From NCBI GenBank assembly GCA_963753905.1, contig CAVWDZ010000001.1, positions 372,001 through 436,000 on the forward strand: DNA of 64,000 nucleotides. The letters are read 5' to 3'. The position numbers were made by a program, and so were the translations under genes. Source of the stretch: Bog-756 sp963753905 (GTDB lineage: Bacteria > Actinomycetota > Acidimicrobiia > Acidimicrobiales > RAAP-2). Below the pieces are notes generated by a model, which searched no databases, had not been told where the DNA came from, and was given only the letters and a program-made list of their open reading frames with translations. Positions 36,028 through 44,335 of the stretch are shown here, piece after piece. Position 1 is the first letter of the stretch. Each line of letters begins with the position of its first letter.

Positions 36028-36435
36028 CTACGCGACTTTGCCGGTTACGGTGACGTCGAACCCGAGCGCTTCGATCCGGGCCTGCAGCCGTTTCACCTGC
36101 TGGGCCGGATCGTTCCTGCGGTCGAAGTAGTCCGCACCTGGGTCTTCGTAGAGAGCACCGGTCGTGAGCAGATGCCATGCGGTTTCCAGGATGGAGTGGG
36201 CGACGGCAACGGTCGCCTTGTTGGATCCCCGTCGTTTGGCGATGCGCGTGTACTGGGCAGAGTGGTACGAACCCTTCGAGCGCGATGCGGCCCAGGCGGC
36301 CTCGAGCAAGGTGCGTCGCAGCCACGGGGCCCCGTGTCTCGTGCCGGCTGGGGTTCGTTTGCCTGCCGACTCGCGGCTGGCGGGGACGACGCCCGCCCAC
36401 GCGCACAGGTGACCCGGAGTCGGAAACTTGGTCAT
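36028..36435 (-). CDS. IS110 recombinase, C-terminal (catalytic Ser, Tnp_20) domain
   Basis: 135 residues starting MTKFPTPGHLCAWAGVVPASRESAGKR, the second half of the IS110 transposase; the serine of the ESAGKR block is the nucleophile in this family. Its ATG overlaps the stop of ORF A (ATGA). In intact relatives this follows VAEIGD directly, so the split is recent. It may be translated by coupling, giving a two-part enzyme (inference). Confidence 0.82.
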   Translation of the reverse strand: MTKFPTPGHLCAWAGVVPASRESAGKRTPAGTRHGAPWLRRTLLEAAWAASRSKGSYHSAQYTRIAKRRGSNKATVAVAHSILETAWHLLTTGALYEDPGADYFDRRNDPAQQVKRLQARIEALGFDVTVTGKVA

Positions 36436-37253
36436 GTCGCCACCATCACCTGGGCGGTCACCTCCGAGACCCCGGTGATCGAGGTGAGGAGCGTGACCTT
36501 GCCCGAAAAAGGGACGAGTTCCTCGGCGATCTTCTCGCTGATCGCCGCGATGACACGATCCAGATGGTCCAGGTTCTCCATGATCTGTCGGAACATGAAC
36601 AGGTGGTGGTCGGTGACGTTGCCCTCAAGGGCCTCTTCGAGTCGCTCGACCTTGGAGCGCATACGCCCTTTGGCGAGCTGGGCGAGGACGACGGCGTCCC
36701 GCTCACCGGCGATCATCGCCTCGAGCATCTCCCGGGCGGACTTCGACCAGACGCTCGAGGCGACAGAGGTGAGCTTGATGCCGGCGTCCTGGAGGATCTT
36801 TTCCAGACGCTGAATCTCCTTTGCCCTCGTGTCGATCTGGGTCTTGCGGTACCGGGTGAGGTCGCGGAGCGCCCTGATCTCAGGCGGCGGCACGAGGGAA
36901 GGTCGCACCAGCCCGTGCGCACAGACGTCCGCCAGCCACTCGGCGTCGGACATGTCGGTCTTCCTGCCCGGGACGTTCTTCACGTGCTGTGCGTTCACCA
37001 GCCACAGCTCGGCGAAAAGTCCCTCGAGCGCATAGAAGACTGGCCGCCAATACACCCCGGTGGCTTCCATCACCACCATGGTCACCCCGGCGTCAAGGAG
37101 GAAGCTCGTGAGCTGTGCGAGACCCGCCTGGGTCGTGGCGAACCGCTCCTTCTCCACCTCGATTACCCCCGTCGGCTGGGTCACCCTCGTGCAGGCGACC
37201 ACGCTGTCCCGGTGGACATCGAGGCCGCCGACCTTGTCCCGGATCTGTTTCAT
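36432..37253 (-). CDS. IS110 recombinase, N-terminal RuvC-like (DEDD) domain
   Basis: 273 residues from ATG 37253, with AAGGAGG 7-8 bases upstream; the longer frame to 37415 crosses the non-coding end and is rejected. DEDD residues: GGLDVHRDSVV, MVVMEATGVYW, KTDMSDAEWLADV. A coiled coil follows, then HhH-like LTSITGVSEVTAQVMVAT and a premature stop. The lost bases fit a 10-nt deletion between two GGCG repeats of an ancestral VAEIGD stretch (inference). Confidence 0.85.
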   Translation of the reverse strand: MKQIRDKVGGLDVHRDSVVACTRVTQPTGVIEVEKERFATTQAGLAQLTSFLLDAGVTMVVMEATGVYWRPVFYALEGLFAELWLVNAQHVKNVPGRKTDMSDAEWLADVCAHGLVRPSLVPPPEIRALRDLTRYRKTQIDTRAKEIQRLEKILQDAGIKLTSVASSVWSKSAREMLEAMIAGERDAVVLAQLAKGRMRSKVERLEEALEGNVTDHHLFMFRQIMENLDHLDRVIAAISEKIAEELVPFSGKVTLLTSITGVSEVTAQVMVAT

Positions 37254-37473
37254 CGTCTCCCTCCTTGTCAATGACGTCTTCGGAGGCCGACGGGAGAGGA
37301 CCACAGGTGAAACGGAGTCTCGGGTTCGTGCTCGGGGCGACAATCTGCGGTCCCCACGGTCCAGCGCCACACTATGTTCACGCTCGCAGCGGTAAGTAAC
37401 ATTCGGCGACCACACCCATCGGCCGACGCCAGCATTTCATGGAGCGCAGGTGGCCTGCCAGGTCATCCCCACT
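37254..37473 (-). ncRNA. Candidate IS110 bridge RNA region
   Basis: Non-coding leader between the element's end and the recombinase start, where IS110 elements encode their bridge RNA. CACTATGTTC at 37370-37379 is identical to the target junction at 37470-37479, as a target-binding guide would be. Weaker matches: GGTGAAA at 37306-37312 equals the inner sequence at the other end (35937-35943), and TCCCCAC at 37351-37357 occurs in the target. Order along the transcript (target guide, then donor guide) agrees with described bridge RNAs. Exact ends are unknown. Confidence 0.45.
37460..37473. repeat. Right copy of 14-bp direct repeat flanking IS110
   Basis: AGGTCATCCCCACT, identical to the left copy at 35921-35934. 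It is followed immediately by the right terminus of the interrupted dispersed element. Confidence 0.75.
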
Positions 37474-37566
37474 ATGTTCGAACCCCTGCACTCGGGAATC
37501 AGGAGGCATGCTGAGTTGTGCCTCCAGGTCCGGGCTGACCCGAGCAGCATTCGCGGCGCCCGCGCG

Positions 37567-37797
37567 TCAATGACCCAATCGAGGGGCACTGCGCCACCGT
37601 CTCAGAGCAATGCCCGACCAAATGAACTCCGCAACACCGAACGGCCAGGCCCCAGAGAGAAAGCCGTATGCGCTGGAAAGCAAGCAGCCGATTGCAAACA
37701 AGAGGATGAACTGCCTGCCCCGTTTCTCCAGGGCATACATGGCCATCATGAATGAAACTGCGCAAACTCCATAGATGGTGATACCCAGGCCGTTCAT
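37567..37797 (-). CDS. Small membrane protein, cut off from its promoter by IS630
   Basis: 76 residues, two or three hydrophobic helices (ITIYGVCAVSFMMAMYALEKRG, FILLFAIGCLLSSAYGFLSG, GVAEFIWSGIALRRW). This is a common conserved small membrane protein of unknown role. The IS630 element starts three bases before its ATG, removing the natural upstream region to 39019. Confidence 0.7.
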   Translation of the reverse strand: MNGLGITIYGVCAVSFMMAMYALEKRGRQFILLFAIGCLLSSAYGFLSGAWPFGVAEFIWSGIALRRWRSAPRLGH

Positions 37798-37800
37798 CTA

Positions 37801-39016
37801 GTGCCGTAGCCAAGAACGTTACTGGGGCGCGTCCACCACTTCTGAGCTGAGGTCGCGCAACATGGGGTATGGCCGAACGCGTGCGTGTCCGAGAGATCAC
37901 CAACGTCGAGGGGAACAAGCTCCTCTCGATCGTCCGACGTGGGACGGGCTCGGTGGTGCGATGGCGAAGAGCCCAGGTGGTGCTGTGGTCCGCCCAAGGA
38001 ATGGACGTGCCCCAGATCGCCACGATCGCCTTCACTTCTGAGGACCGGGTCCGAGAGGTGATCCACAACTTCAACACCGATGGATTCGACTCCCTGGCCC
38101 CGAAGTACTCAGGCGGACGACCTCCCAAGTTCACGTTGCCCGAACGGAGAGAGATCAAGAAGATCGCCCTGTCCCGTCCGCAGGACCACAACCTGCCCTT
38201 TTCGACCTGGAGCCTGTCCAAGCTGGCTGAGTTCCTGGTCGCCGAGGGGGTGGTCGACGACATCAGCCATGAGGGCCTCCGGGTCCTGCTCCGAGAGGAG
38301 GGCGTGTCGTTTCAAGTGATCAAGACCTGGAAGCAGTCGAGCGACCCGGACTTCGAGGCCAAGAAGAACCGGGTCCTCCACCTCTACGACATCGCCGACG
38401 GCAAGGCGAAACCAGGGAAGGGAGACCCGACCGTCGTCATCTGCATGGACGAGTTCGGACCGCTCAATCTGTTCCCCCGACCGGGTAAGCAGTGGGCACC
38501 CATGGCGAACGCGAGCGAATCGGAGAACCGGGACCTGCCCCGCAGGCGCCGCCGCCGGGCCACCTTCACCCGGAAGCATGGGGTCCGACACCTCCTGGCC
38601 GCCTACGACCTCAACCAGGACAAGATGTACGGCCACATCAAGACGACCAAGGACCGGACTAGGTTCCTCGAGTTCTGCCGCTATCTCCGCACCCTCTATC
38701 CGGCAGATGTCCGCATCGCCATCGTGATGGACAACTTCAGCCCCCACCTCTCGACCAAGGTGGACACCAGAGTGGGCGACTGGGCTGCGGCCAACAACGT
38801 CGAGTTGGCCTACGTGCCGACCAACGCCAGCTGGCTGAACCGGATCGAGGCTCAGTTCCAGGCGCTCCGCTACTTCACGCTGGACGGCACCGACCACAAG
38901 TCACATGAAGAGCAGAACTCCATGATCCGCCGCTACATCATCTGGAGGAACCGCAACGCTCACGACAAGACACTGCGTGAGCTGGTCAAGCGCGCAAACG
39001 TTGCCTGATGCGGCAC
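37801..39016 (+). mobile_element. IS630-family insertion sequence, complete
   Basis: 1216 bp between TA dinucleotides (37799-37800, 39017-39018), the target duplicated by this family. Ends GTGCCGTAGCCAAGAACGTT and, on the other strand, GTGCCGCATCAGGCAACGTT are imperfect inverted repeats. One intact transposase gene is inside. Confidence 0.9.
37869..39008 (+). CDS. IS630-family DDE transposase
   Basis: 379 residues. N-terminal HTH (VVRWRRAQVVLWSAQGMDVPQIATIAF...VREVIHNFN), then DDE_3 core: VVICMDEFGPLNL (first Asp), IAIVMDNFSPHLS (second), and VPTNASWLNRIEAQF (final Glu). Full length, and the element ends are intact. Confidence 0.93.
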   Translation: MAERVRVREITNVEGNKLLSIVRRGTGSVVRWRRAQVVLWSAQGMDVPQIATIAFTSEDRVREVIHNFNTDGFDSLAPKYSGGRPPKFTLPERREIKKIALSRPQDHNLPFSTWSLSKLAEFLVAEGVVDDISHEGLRVLLREEGVSFQVIKTWKQSSDPDFEAKKNRVLHLYDIADGKAKPGKGDPTVVICMDEFGPLNLFPRPGKQWAPMANASESENRDLPRRRRRRATFTRKHGVRHLLAAYDLNQDKMYGHIKTTKDRTRFLEFCRYLRTLYPADVRIAIVMDNFSPHLSTKVDTRVGDWAAANNVELAYVPTNASWLNRIEAQFQALRYFTLDGTDHKSHEEQNSMIRRYIIWRNRNAHDKTLRELVKRANVA

Positions 39017-39018
39017 TA

Positions 39019-39631
39019 GTCATCTAAACGGGTTGGCATACTGCTTGCCAATCGGCTCACAAAGACGAGGTGCCGCCGTCACGCGGGAATGGGCCTGCGT
39101 CACCCGGGAATGGGACGGTATCGATCGGCGTCCGCTCACTGACAGCTCGCCTTCGTCGGGATCCTCCAGCTGCTCCGCCTGAGCCGCCGTAACAGCCGCG
39201 ATGGCCATCGAGATCATCGTGCACCGTCATGAGGTAACAGTCATTCGTCCGCAGGTGGCCCGCATTGCTCCGCGACCATCGGAACGAGCGCTCCTTCCCG
39301 GCCGGAGCCGGCTGATCCGGCGCTCGCCAACGACGCTCGGGTGGGAAGTAGGTGCCCGCCGAGCCAACCATCCCAGTTCGAATCTGATAGGCCTGCGACG
39401 GCCGAACCGTAGGGCTCTGACCAGGCATAATGCGTGCGATCTATTCGTGCATAGCGAAAACTTCAACCTCGCGGACCTCACCGGTTGTCAGGAATTCCCC
39501 GTCAAAGGTCCAGGTGAACGGCTTGGGTGCCCTCGTGACCGGGCGTTTTGCAGACGGCCTGGCCCCCGACACAAGTCTCGAACTCCGAAAAATCTCCATA
39601 AAAAGCCGTGACGAGGCCGTCAGCTGGGAGT
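39019..39631. other. Intergenic region without a recognisable gene
   Basis: Between the IS630 element and the Usp promoter. Short frames exist on both strands but none shows family motifs, a good start or codon use like its neighbours. The first part would be the old upstream region of the small membrane gene at 37567 before the IS630 insertion. Confidence 0.5.
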
Positions 39632-39657
39632 TAACATTGTTGAAACAAATGAAACAG
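39632..39657. promoter_or_regulatory. Operator-like site shared with the amine cluster
   Basis: AACATTGTTG followed six bases later by AA-TGAAAC-G; the same arrangement is found at 46641-46666. It lies 49-74 bp upstream of the Usp start at 39706. A site for the XRE-cupin regulator at 40277 is a reasonable guess. Confidence 0.5.
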
Positions 39658-39705
39658 CGAGAGACAGCGGCTCGGGCCGGTGTCTCCTTCGACACGGAGC
39701 GACCC

Positions 39706-40203
39706 ATGTTCCAACGAATTCTTGTGGCCATCGACGACTCGCCATCCTCGCCGGTGGCACTGAGCTACACCTGTTCGCTTGCGCGGACCGCGGGTGCATC
39801 AGTTCACATACTCCACGTGAACCGCTTCCAGGTGGGAGGCAGGGGATTCACCGAGCTCACGGAGACCGAGGCAACGGAACTGGTCGACGACGCCGTCGGT
39901 CAACTCCGGGACCAGCAGATCGACGCCAAAGGATCGGTGGTTCGATCCACGTGCTTCTCGATAGGGCAGGTCATCGCCGAGGCAGCCCAAGCACACCAGA
40001 GCGACGTCATTGTTCTCGGCTCCCGCCGACGCGCACGCGTACCACGCCTCTTCGGGCGGGGAGCCCGCGAGCAGATCACCCGATACTCGACGCTGCCGGT
40101 CCTTACCGCCCCTGCACCGCTGGACGTGCCAATCGGGCATCGAGGACGCCCGGGCTCCGCGGGAGTGCCAAGCCGCCGCCAGCCGACGCCGGTCGTCCGC
40201 TGA
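39706..40203 (+). CDS. Universal stress protein (UspA family)
   Basis: 165 residues from ATG 39706 (MFQRILVAIDDSPSS); the open frame to 39430 lies across the operator-like site and is rejected. UspA fold, with the nucleotide-binding G-2x-G-9x-G-like stretch VIVLGSRRRARVPRLFGRGAREQITRYSTLPVLT. The basic tail after residue 145 is unusual. It may belong to the nitrogen regulon through the shared site upstream. Confidence 0.85.
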   Translation: MFQRILVAIDDSPSSPVALSYTCSLARTAGASVHILHVNRFQVGGRGFTELTETEATELVDDAVGQLRDQQIDAKGSVVRSTCFSIGQVIAEAAQAHQSDVIVLGSRRRARVPRLFGRGAREQITRYSTLPVLTAPAPLDVPIGHRGRPGSAGVPSRRQPTPVVR

Positions 40204-40276
40204 TTCCCGGCCCGCGTGTCAACCCGCACGGAGGGGATCCTGGGAATCGCCGCCGACCCTGACATCGGCTCGGCGA

Positions 40277-41068
40277 TCAAGACCGGCTGTCGTAGAAGGT
40301 GATCGACAGAAAACGGATGGGCAGCTTCACCAACATGATCGGTCCGTGGGGGATGTCTCCCTCGAACTGCAGTGTGTCCCCAGGTTCCATCCTGTAGGTC
40401 TGTTTGCCGTAGCTGTAGTCCATCGCCCCTTTGAGCATGTACAGAAGTTCGATCCCCGAGTGCTGGAAGCTCGGGAACACCTCTCCGCTCTCCGTGAGCG
40501 TGACCAGCAGGGGCTCTACGCGTTTGCGGGGGCCACGGAGGCTGCCGAGCAGCTGGTACTCGTGCCCGGCACGAGTACCCTGCCGAACGATCTCCGGGCC
40601 GCTGCCTGCCTTGACGAAGACGGCGTCACGCTCTTCGGCCAATCCACGGAACAGCGACGTGAGAGGCATGTCGAGGGCGCTGGCCAACCGTTCGAGCGTG
40701 GCCAGGCTGGGGGAGGTCTGCGCATTCTCGATCTTCGACAGCATGCCCTTGGAGATACCTGAGCGTTCGGCAAGTTGGCCCACGTTCAATCCGATGTCCT
40801 GACGGCGCCGGCGCACATGGTTGGCGATCACCCACCCGACCCGTCCGCTGCCGACCTCCTCGACCTCGGCCACCGAGGATGCTTCGGCCTCGACCGATCG
40901 AGACGAGCGGCGCTCGCTCGGCTCGGACCGCGCTCGGGAGTCCCGGCCAAGGCCGACCCCGTCGGCACGCTTGGACGCCTTACCGGCACTCCTGGCAGGT
41001 TCGCCCTTGGCACCTGCTGGCCGGGGATGTGAGCTTCCGGTTGATCGCCTCGGGGTCACGACTGGCAA
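40277..41068 (-). CDS. XRE-cupin transcriptional regulator
   Basis: Up to 263 residues. The first 75 or so are disordered and basic/acidic, so the true start could be lower. HTH at about 85-140 (IGLNVGQLAERSGISKGMLSKIENAQTSPSLATLERLASAL), cupin_2 at about 185-260 (HSGIELLYMLKGAMDYSYGKQTYRMEPGDTLQFEGDIPHGP). This architecture (PuuR-like) often controls polyamine or amino-acid use. It lies just after the amine operon on the same strand. A palindrome TGGCA-ATATA-TGCCA (41063-41077) covers the predicted start region, suggesting autoregulation. Confidence 0.88.
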   Translation of the reverse strand: MPVVTPRRSTGSSHPRPAGAKGEPARSAGKASKRADGVGLGRDSRARSEPSERRSSRSVEAEASSVAEVEEVGSGRVGWVIANHVRRRRQDIGLNVGQLAERSGISKGMLSKIENAQTSPSLATLERLASALDMPLTSLFRGLAEERDAVFVKAGSGPEIVRQGTRAGHEYQLLGSLRGPRKRVEPLLVTLTESGEVFPSFQHSGIELLYMLKGAMDYSYGKQTYRMEPGDTLQFEGDIPHGPIMLVKLPIRFLSITFYDSRS

Positions 41069-41118
41069 TATATGCCACCATCTCGAATTCTCCGGGGGAG
41101 ATCGATCAGTGATGCCGT

Positions 41119-42309
41119 TTAGCGCATCTGGCCTGCCCCGGCGTAGGGATGGGGGCTTGTCAGGTGCCGGCCCTCAGCGAAGCGTTCGAGCCCGAAGTCA
41201 CGATGGTCGATGGACGAGTATTGGCTTGAACCCTCGAGGAGGAGGTCTGCTGCCAGCTCGCCGACTGCCGGTGAGATCTTGTAGCCATGGCCGCTGAAGC
41301 CCGCACAGATGAGCAGCCCCTCCACCGGGGTGGTCGAGATGATCGGGTTGTAATCGGGCGTGACGTCGTAGCAACCGGCGTAGACCGAGCGGAGGTGGAC
41401 GCTGGGAATCCCTGGGAAGCGATGCTCGAACTTGCCGATGGCTCGGACCAGTTGACCATCGTCGGTCTGACCGGAATAGTGGTCGGGATCGACCCACTCA
41501 GGGTCGGAGTGGTCGCTGTCTCCGAGCAACAATGAGGTGCGACCTTCCGGGCGGACGTACTGGAGTGAGACGAGGTCGGAGAACACGGGAAGCTGGCTGA
41601 GGTCAGTGCCAGTTGGGTCGGCCACCAAGATCTGTGCCCGTTGCGCTCGCACGGGCAAATCGATGCCGATACCTGCAACCAGGTCGACCGACCACGGCCC
41701 AGCGGCGACGACGACCTGGTCGGCACCGATTCGTTCCCCGCTCGACAGCTCGACCCCGCCGATCCGGTCTCCCGTCACCACCAGCGAGGCGACCCGGTGG
41801 TGTTGACGAAGAGCGGCGCCCCCTCGCCGCGCGGCAGAAGCGAAGGCCAACGCGGTCTGGTGACCGTCGCCGTACCCTCCCTGGGGCTCGAAGGCAAAGG
41901 CGGCAAAATCGTCGAGCTGAGCCGTCGGCCACAGCCGTCGGGCGTCGTCGTGGCCGACTGACTCGACCTCGATGCCGAGCTCTCGCTGCATACGGAGGTT
42001 GGCCTCCATGGCCGCGGTATTGGCTGCTCCCACCCCGACCAGGTAGCCGGTGTTGTGATAGCCGGAATCCTCCCCGAGCACCTCCCTCGACTTGGCCAGC
42101 ACCGGCAGGGAGCGCCAAGCCATCGCAGCGAGGGAGCGGATGCCGTAGTGGCAGCGCACCACCCCGCTCGACCGGCCCGTGCCACCCGAGCCCATGGCGT
42201 CGCGATCCAGGACCGTGACATCGCTCACGCCCCGCTCGACGAAGGCGCGGGCGACACTCAGTCCGATCACGCCGGCGCCGACCACGACGACGGCCGGGCC
42301 ACGGTTCAT
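41119..42309 (-). CDS. FAD-dependent amine/amino-acid oxidase (DAO, sarcosine-oxidase-beta-like)
   Basis: 396 residues from ATG 42309 (MNRGPAVVVVGAGVIGLSVARAFVERG, dinucleotide-binding motif); its start overlaps the GlxD-like stop by 4 bp. Continues with GTGRSSGVVRCHYG, GGYGDGHQTALAFASAARRGGA and the C-terminal FAD contact GLLICAGFSGHGYKISPAVGELAA. Likely oxidises an N-substituted glutamate, sarcosine-type or secondary amine. In the N-methylglutamate pathway a related flavosubunit forms the dehydrogenase, but the other sarcosine-oxidase-like subunits are missing here. Confidence 0.88.
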   Translation of the reverse strand: MNRGPAVVVVGAGVIGLSVARAFVERGVSDVTVLDRDAMGSGGTGRSSGVVRCHYGIRSLAAMAWRSLPVLAKSREVLGEDSGYHNTGYLVGVGAANTAAMEANLRMQRELGIEVESVGHDDARRLWPTAQLDDFAAFAFEPQGGYGDGHQTALAFASAARRGGAALRQHHRVASLVVTGDRIGGVELSSGERIGADQVVVAAGPWSVDLVAGIGIDLPVRAQRAQILVADPTGTDLSQLPVFSDLVSLQYVRPEGRTSLLLGDSDHSDPEWVDPDHYSGQTDDGQLVRAIGKFEHRFPGIPSVHLRSVYAGCYDVTPDYNPIISTTPVEGLLICAGFSGHGYKISPAVGELAADLLLEGSSQYSSIDHRDFGLERFAEGRHLTSPHPYAGAGQMR

Positions 42310-43643
42310 CCGGGGATCCAGTTGGTCCCGGCCAGGGGGACCCGGGCCATGGCCGCGGCCTCGATGGTGAGTGCCACCAGGTCCTCGGGTTCGAGGTGAT
42401 GGACATCGGACTTCCCGCACGCCCGGGCCAAGGCGGTCAGCTCCATGGTGATGGCCCTCAGGTAGTTGGCCACTCGGTCGGCTGCACGATCCGGATCGAG
42501 CCGGAGCTCGAGCTCTGGATCCTGAGTGGTGATGCCGACCGGGCAGCGTCCGGTCTGGCAGTGCGAGCACCGACCCGGGGCGGTGCCCAGGTGCAGATAG
42601 TCCTCGGTCACGTCGCGGGCAGCGCCGTCGACCAAGGCCCAGGAGCTGTTGCACCCCAGCGCCAGCAGGGCGGCCACCCCGATCGAGACGGCGTCTGCGC
42701 CGAGGGCAAGGGCCTTGGCGACGTCGGCGCCCGACCTGATGCCGCCGGACACGATGAGCTGCACCTCCTGCTGCATTCCGAGATCGGCGAGGGCCTCGGC
42801 AGCGAGGCGAACCGCTGGCAGGGTCGGAATGCCTGTATGTTCGATGAACACTTCCTGGGTGGCGGCAGTGCCGCCCTGCATACCGTCGACGACCACGACG
42901 TCGGCGCCGGCAGCCACCGCCAGCTTCACGTCGTGGTCGACGCGGGTGGCTCCCACCTTGACGTAGATGGGCACCCGCCACTCGGTCGCCTCGCGGAGCT
43001 CCTCGATCTTGATCAAGAGGTCGTCGGGACCGACCCAGTCGGGGTGACGACTGGCCGACCGCTGGTCGATGCCGGGCGGGAGCGTGCGCATGCCAGCCAC
43101 TCGTTCGTTGACCTTCTGGCCGAGGAGCATTCCCCCTCCGCCGGGCTTGGCCCCCTGCCCGATCACGATCTCCACGGCATCGGCCTGCCGGAGGTCAGAG
43201 GGATCGAAGCCGTAGCGAGAGGGCAGCACCTGGTAGACGAGTGTCTTCGAAGCCTTGCGCTCCTCTGCGGTCATCCCGCCATCCCCGGTGGTCGTGGATG
43301 TTCCAACCGATGTCGCCGCACTCCCGAGCGCTTCCTTGGCAGTGGCGGACAGGGCGCCGAAGCTCATCCCGGCAATGGTGATCGGAATCTCCAGCTCGAT
43401 CGGTGTGGCTCCATGACGGGCACCCAGCACCGTGCGCGTCTCACAGCGCTCCCGGTAACCTTCGAGCGGGTACCGGGAGATCGACGCCGTGAGGAACAGG
43501 AGATCATCGAAGCTGGGGACGGCGCGCCGGGCCCCCAGTCCCCTGATCGGGTACTGGCCGCTTTGGGCCATCTGGTGGATGCGGTCGATCATCTCTGCCG
43601 GGAAGGTCGCACTGGAAGCCGGCCCTGAGAGCGGGTTGTCCAT
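42306..43643 (-). CDS. Glutamate-synthase-like FMN subunit (GlxD/MgsC type)
   Basis: 445 residues. FMN-binding TIM barrel of GltB domain 2: ITIAGMSFGALSATAKEALGSAA, GQGAKPGGGGMLLGQKV, VYVKVGATRVDHDVKLAVAAGADVVVVDGMQGG, SGGIRSGADVAKALALGADAVSIG. Cluster cysteines C-x2-C-x4-C at CSHCQTGRCPVG. Combined with the amidotransferase and GXGXG subunits, it resembles N-methylglutamate synthase MgsABC or GlxBCD. Its start coincides with the end of the previous gene. Confidence 0.9.
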   Translation of the reverse strand: MDNPLSGPASSATFPAEMIDRIHQMAQSGQYPIRGLGARRAVPSFDDLLFLTASISRYPLEGYRERCETRTVLGARHGATPIELEIPITIAGMSFGALSATAKEALGSAATSVGTSTTTGDGGMTAEERKASKTLVYQVLPSRYGFDPSDLRQADAVEIVIGQGAKPGGGGMLLGQKVNERVAGMRTLPPGIDQRSASRHPDWVGPDDLLIKIEELREATEWRVPIYVKVGATRVDHDVKLAVAAGADVVVVDGMQGGTAATQEVFIEHTGIPTLPAVRLAAEALADLGMQQEVQLIVSGGIRSGADVAKALALGADAVSIGVAALLALGCNSSWALVDGAARDVTEDYLHLGTAPGRCSHCQTGRCPVGITTQDPELELRLDPDRAADRVANYLRAITMELTALARACGKSDVHHLEPEDLVALTIEAAAMARVPLAGTNWIPG

Positions 43644-44335
43644 CAGTAGTCCCCGTGGTTGTGGGCGGAGAAGTGGTAGAGCTGCCGGGCCGAGGCCACT
43701 CGCCGGACCGCTCCGGGATCGATGTGGTCGAATTCGGCCGACGCAACCAGCCGCTTGACTGCCAGCACGTCGTCATCGGTGAGCTCCTCCTCCCGGGCGT
43801 CCGCGCCCAGCGAGGCAATACTCCCGCCCACATAGATGACCGCCTCGTAGAGCGAGTCACCGAGGCCATGGCCGGCATCGCCCCCGATCAGGATGGTGCC
43901 CGCCTGAGCCATGAACCCGCTCATGGCCCCGGCATCACCGGCGATGACAATCGTGCCACCCTTGAGCGAGATGCCGGCTCGCAGGGATGCATCACCCTCG
44001 ATCACGATGAGTCCGCCGTGGGCACTCGATCCTGCACTTTGGGATGCGCTGCCACGCACTCGAATCGAACCAGCCATCAGATTCTCCCCGACCGACCACC
44101 CGACGAAGCCATCGACGACGATGTCAGGCCCGGTGCCACCGGCCGACCCGCACAGGCCACCGAGGAAGTACCCGGCGTTGCCCTCGACGGTGACCGATAG
44201 CGGATCGGCCAGGCCGACCGCCAGGTTGTGGCGCCCCCTGGGATTGTCGATCCGTGTCGATCCGCCGACCGGAAGTGACCGCAGGGCCTGGTTCACCTCC
44301 CGGACGGTGAGCTCGTCGCAATTCAACGCGTCCAC
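43643..44335 (-). CDS. GltB domain-3-like beta-helix subunit (GlxC/MgsB type)
   Basis: 230 residues built of G-rich turns (GGLIVIEGDASLRAGISLKGGTIVIAGDAGAMSGFMAQAGTILIGGDAGHGLGD), the GXGXG beta-helix of glutamate synthase as a separate protein. Overlaps the GATase gene by 13 bp and abuts the FMN subunit, so the three are made together in stoichiometric amounts. Confidence 0.9.
   Translation of the reverse strand: MDALNCDELTVREVNQALRSLPVGGSTRIDNPRGRHNLAVGLADPLSVTVEGNAGYFLGGLCGSAGGTGPDIVVDGFVGWSVGENLMAGSIRVRGSASQSAGSSAHGGLIVIEGDASLRAGISLKGGTIVIAGDAGAMSGFMAQAGTILIGGDAGHGLGDSLYEAVIYVGGSIASLGADAREEELTDDDVLAVKRLVASAEFDHIDPGAVRRVASARQLYHFSAHNHGDY

Larger units (their letters stand above)
35935..37473 (-). 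mobile_element. IS110-family insertion sequence with split recombinase
   Basis: About 1539 bp between the two AGGTCATCCCCACT copies. There are no terminal inverted repeats, as is normal for IS110. Contents from 37473 leftwards: a 220-bp non-coding end (candidate bridge RNA), ORF A (37253-36432) and ORF B (36435-36028). The recombinase frame is broken just before the catalytic-serine domain, so the copy is probably immobile unless the two parts act together. Confidence 0.88.
35827..37486 (+). repeat. Dispersed terminal-inverted-repeat element, copy E, interrupted by IS110
   Basis: Left part 35827-35934 begins GGGGTTCGAACAT and includes CATCTACCAG and the ACGTTGT...ACAACG hairpin. Right part 37474-37486 is ATGTTCGAACCCC, a perfect inverse of the left end. 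Taking out the IS110 element and one copy of the 14-bp duplication yields 121 bp, the same size as copies C and D. This is strong internal evidence that a single ancestral element was split. Confidence 0.88.

Noticed and set aside
36028..37253. Programmed frameshift joining the two IS110 ORFs
   Set aside because: No slippery sequence is visible at the junction, and several codons found in relatives are missing, which fits a deletion better.
39430..39705. N-terminal extension of the Usp gene
   Set aside because: The added residues lack family similarity and the stretch holds the operator-like site; the ATG at 39706 has the normal Usp opening.
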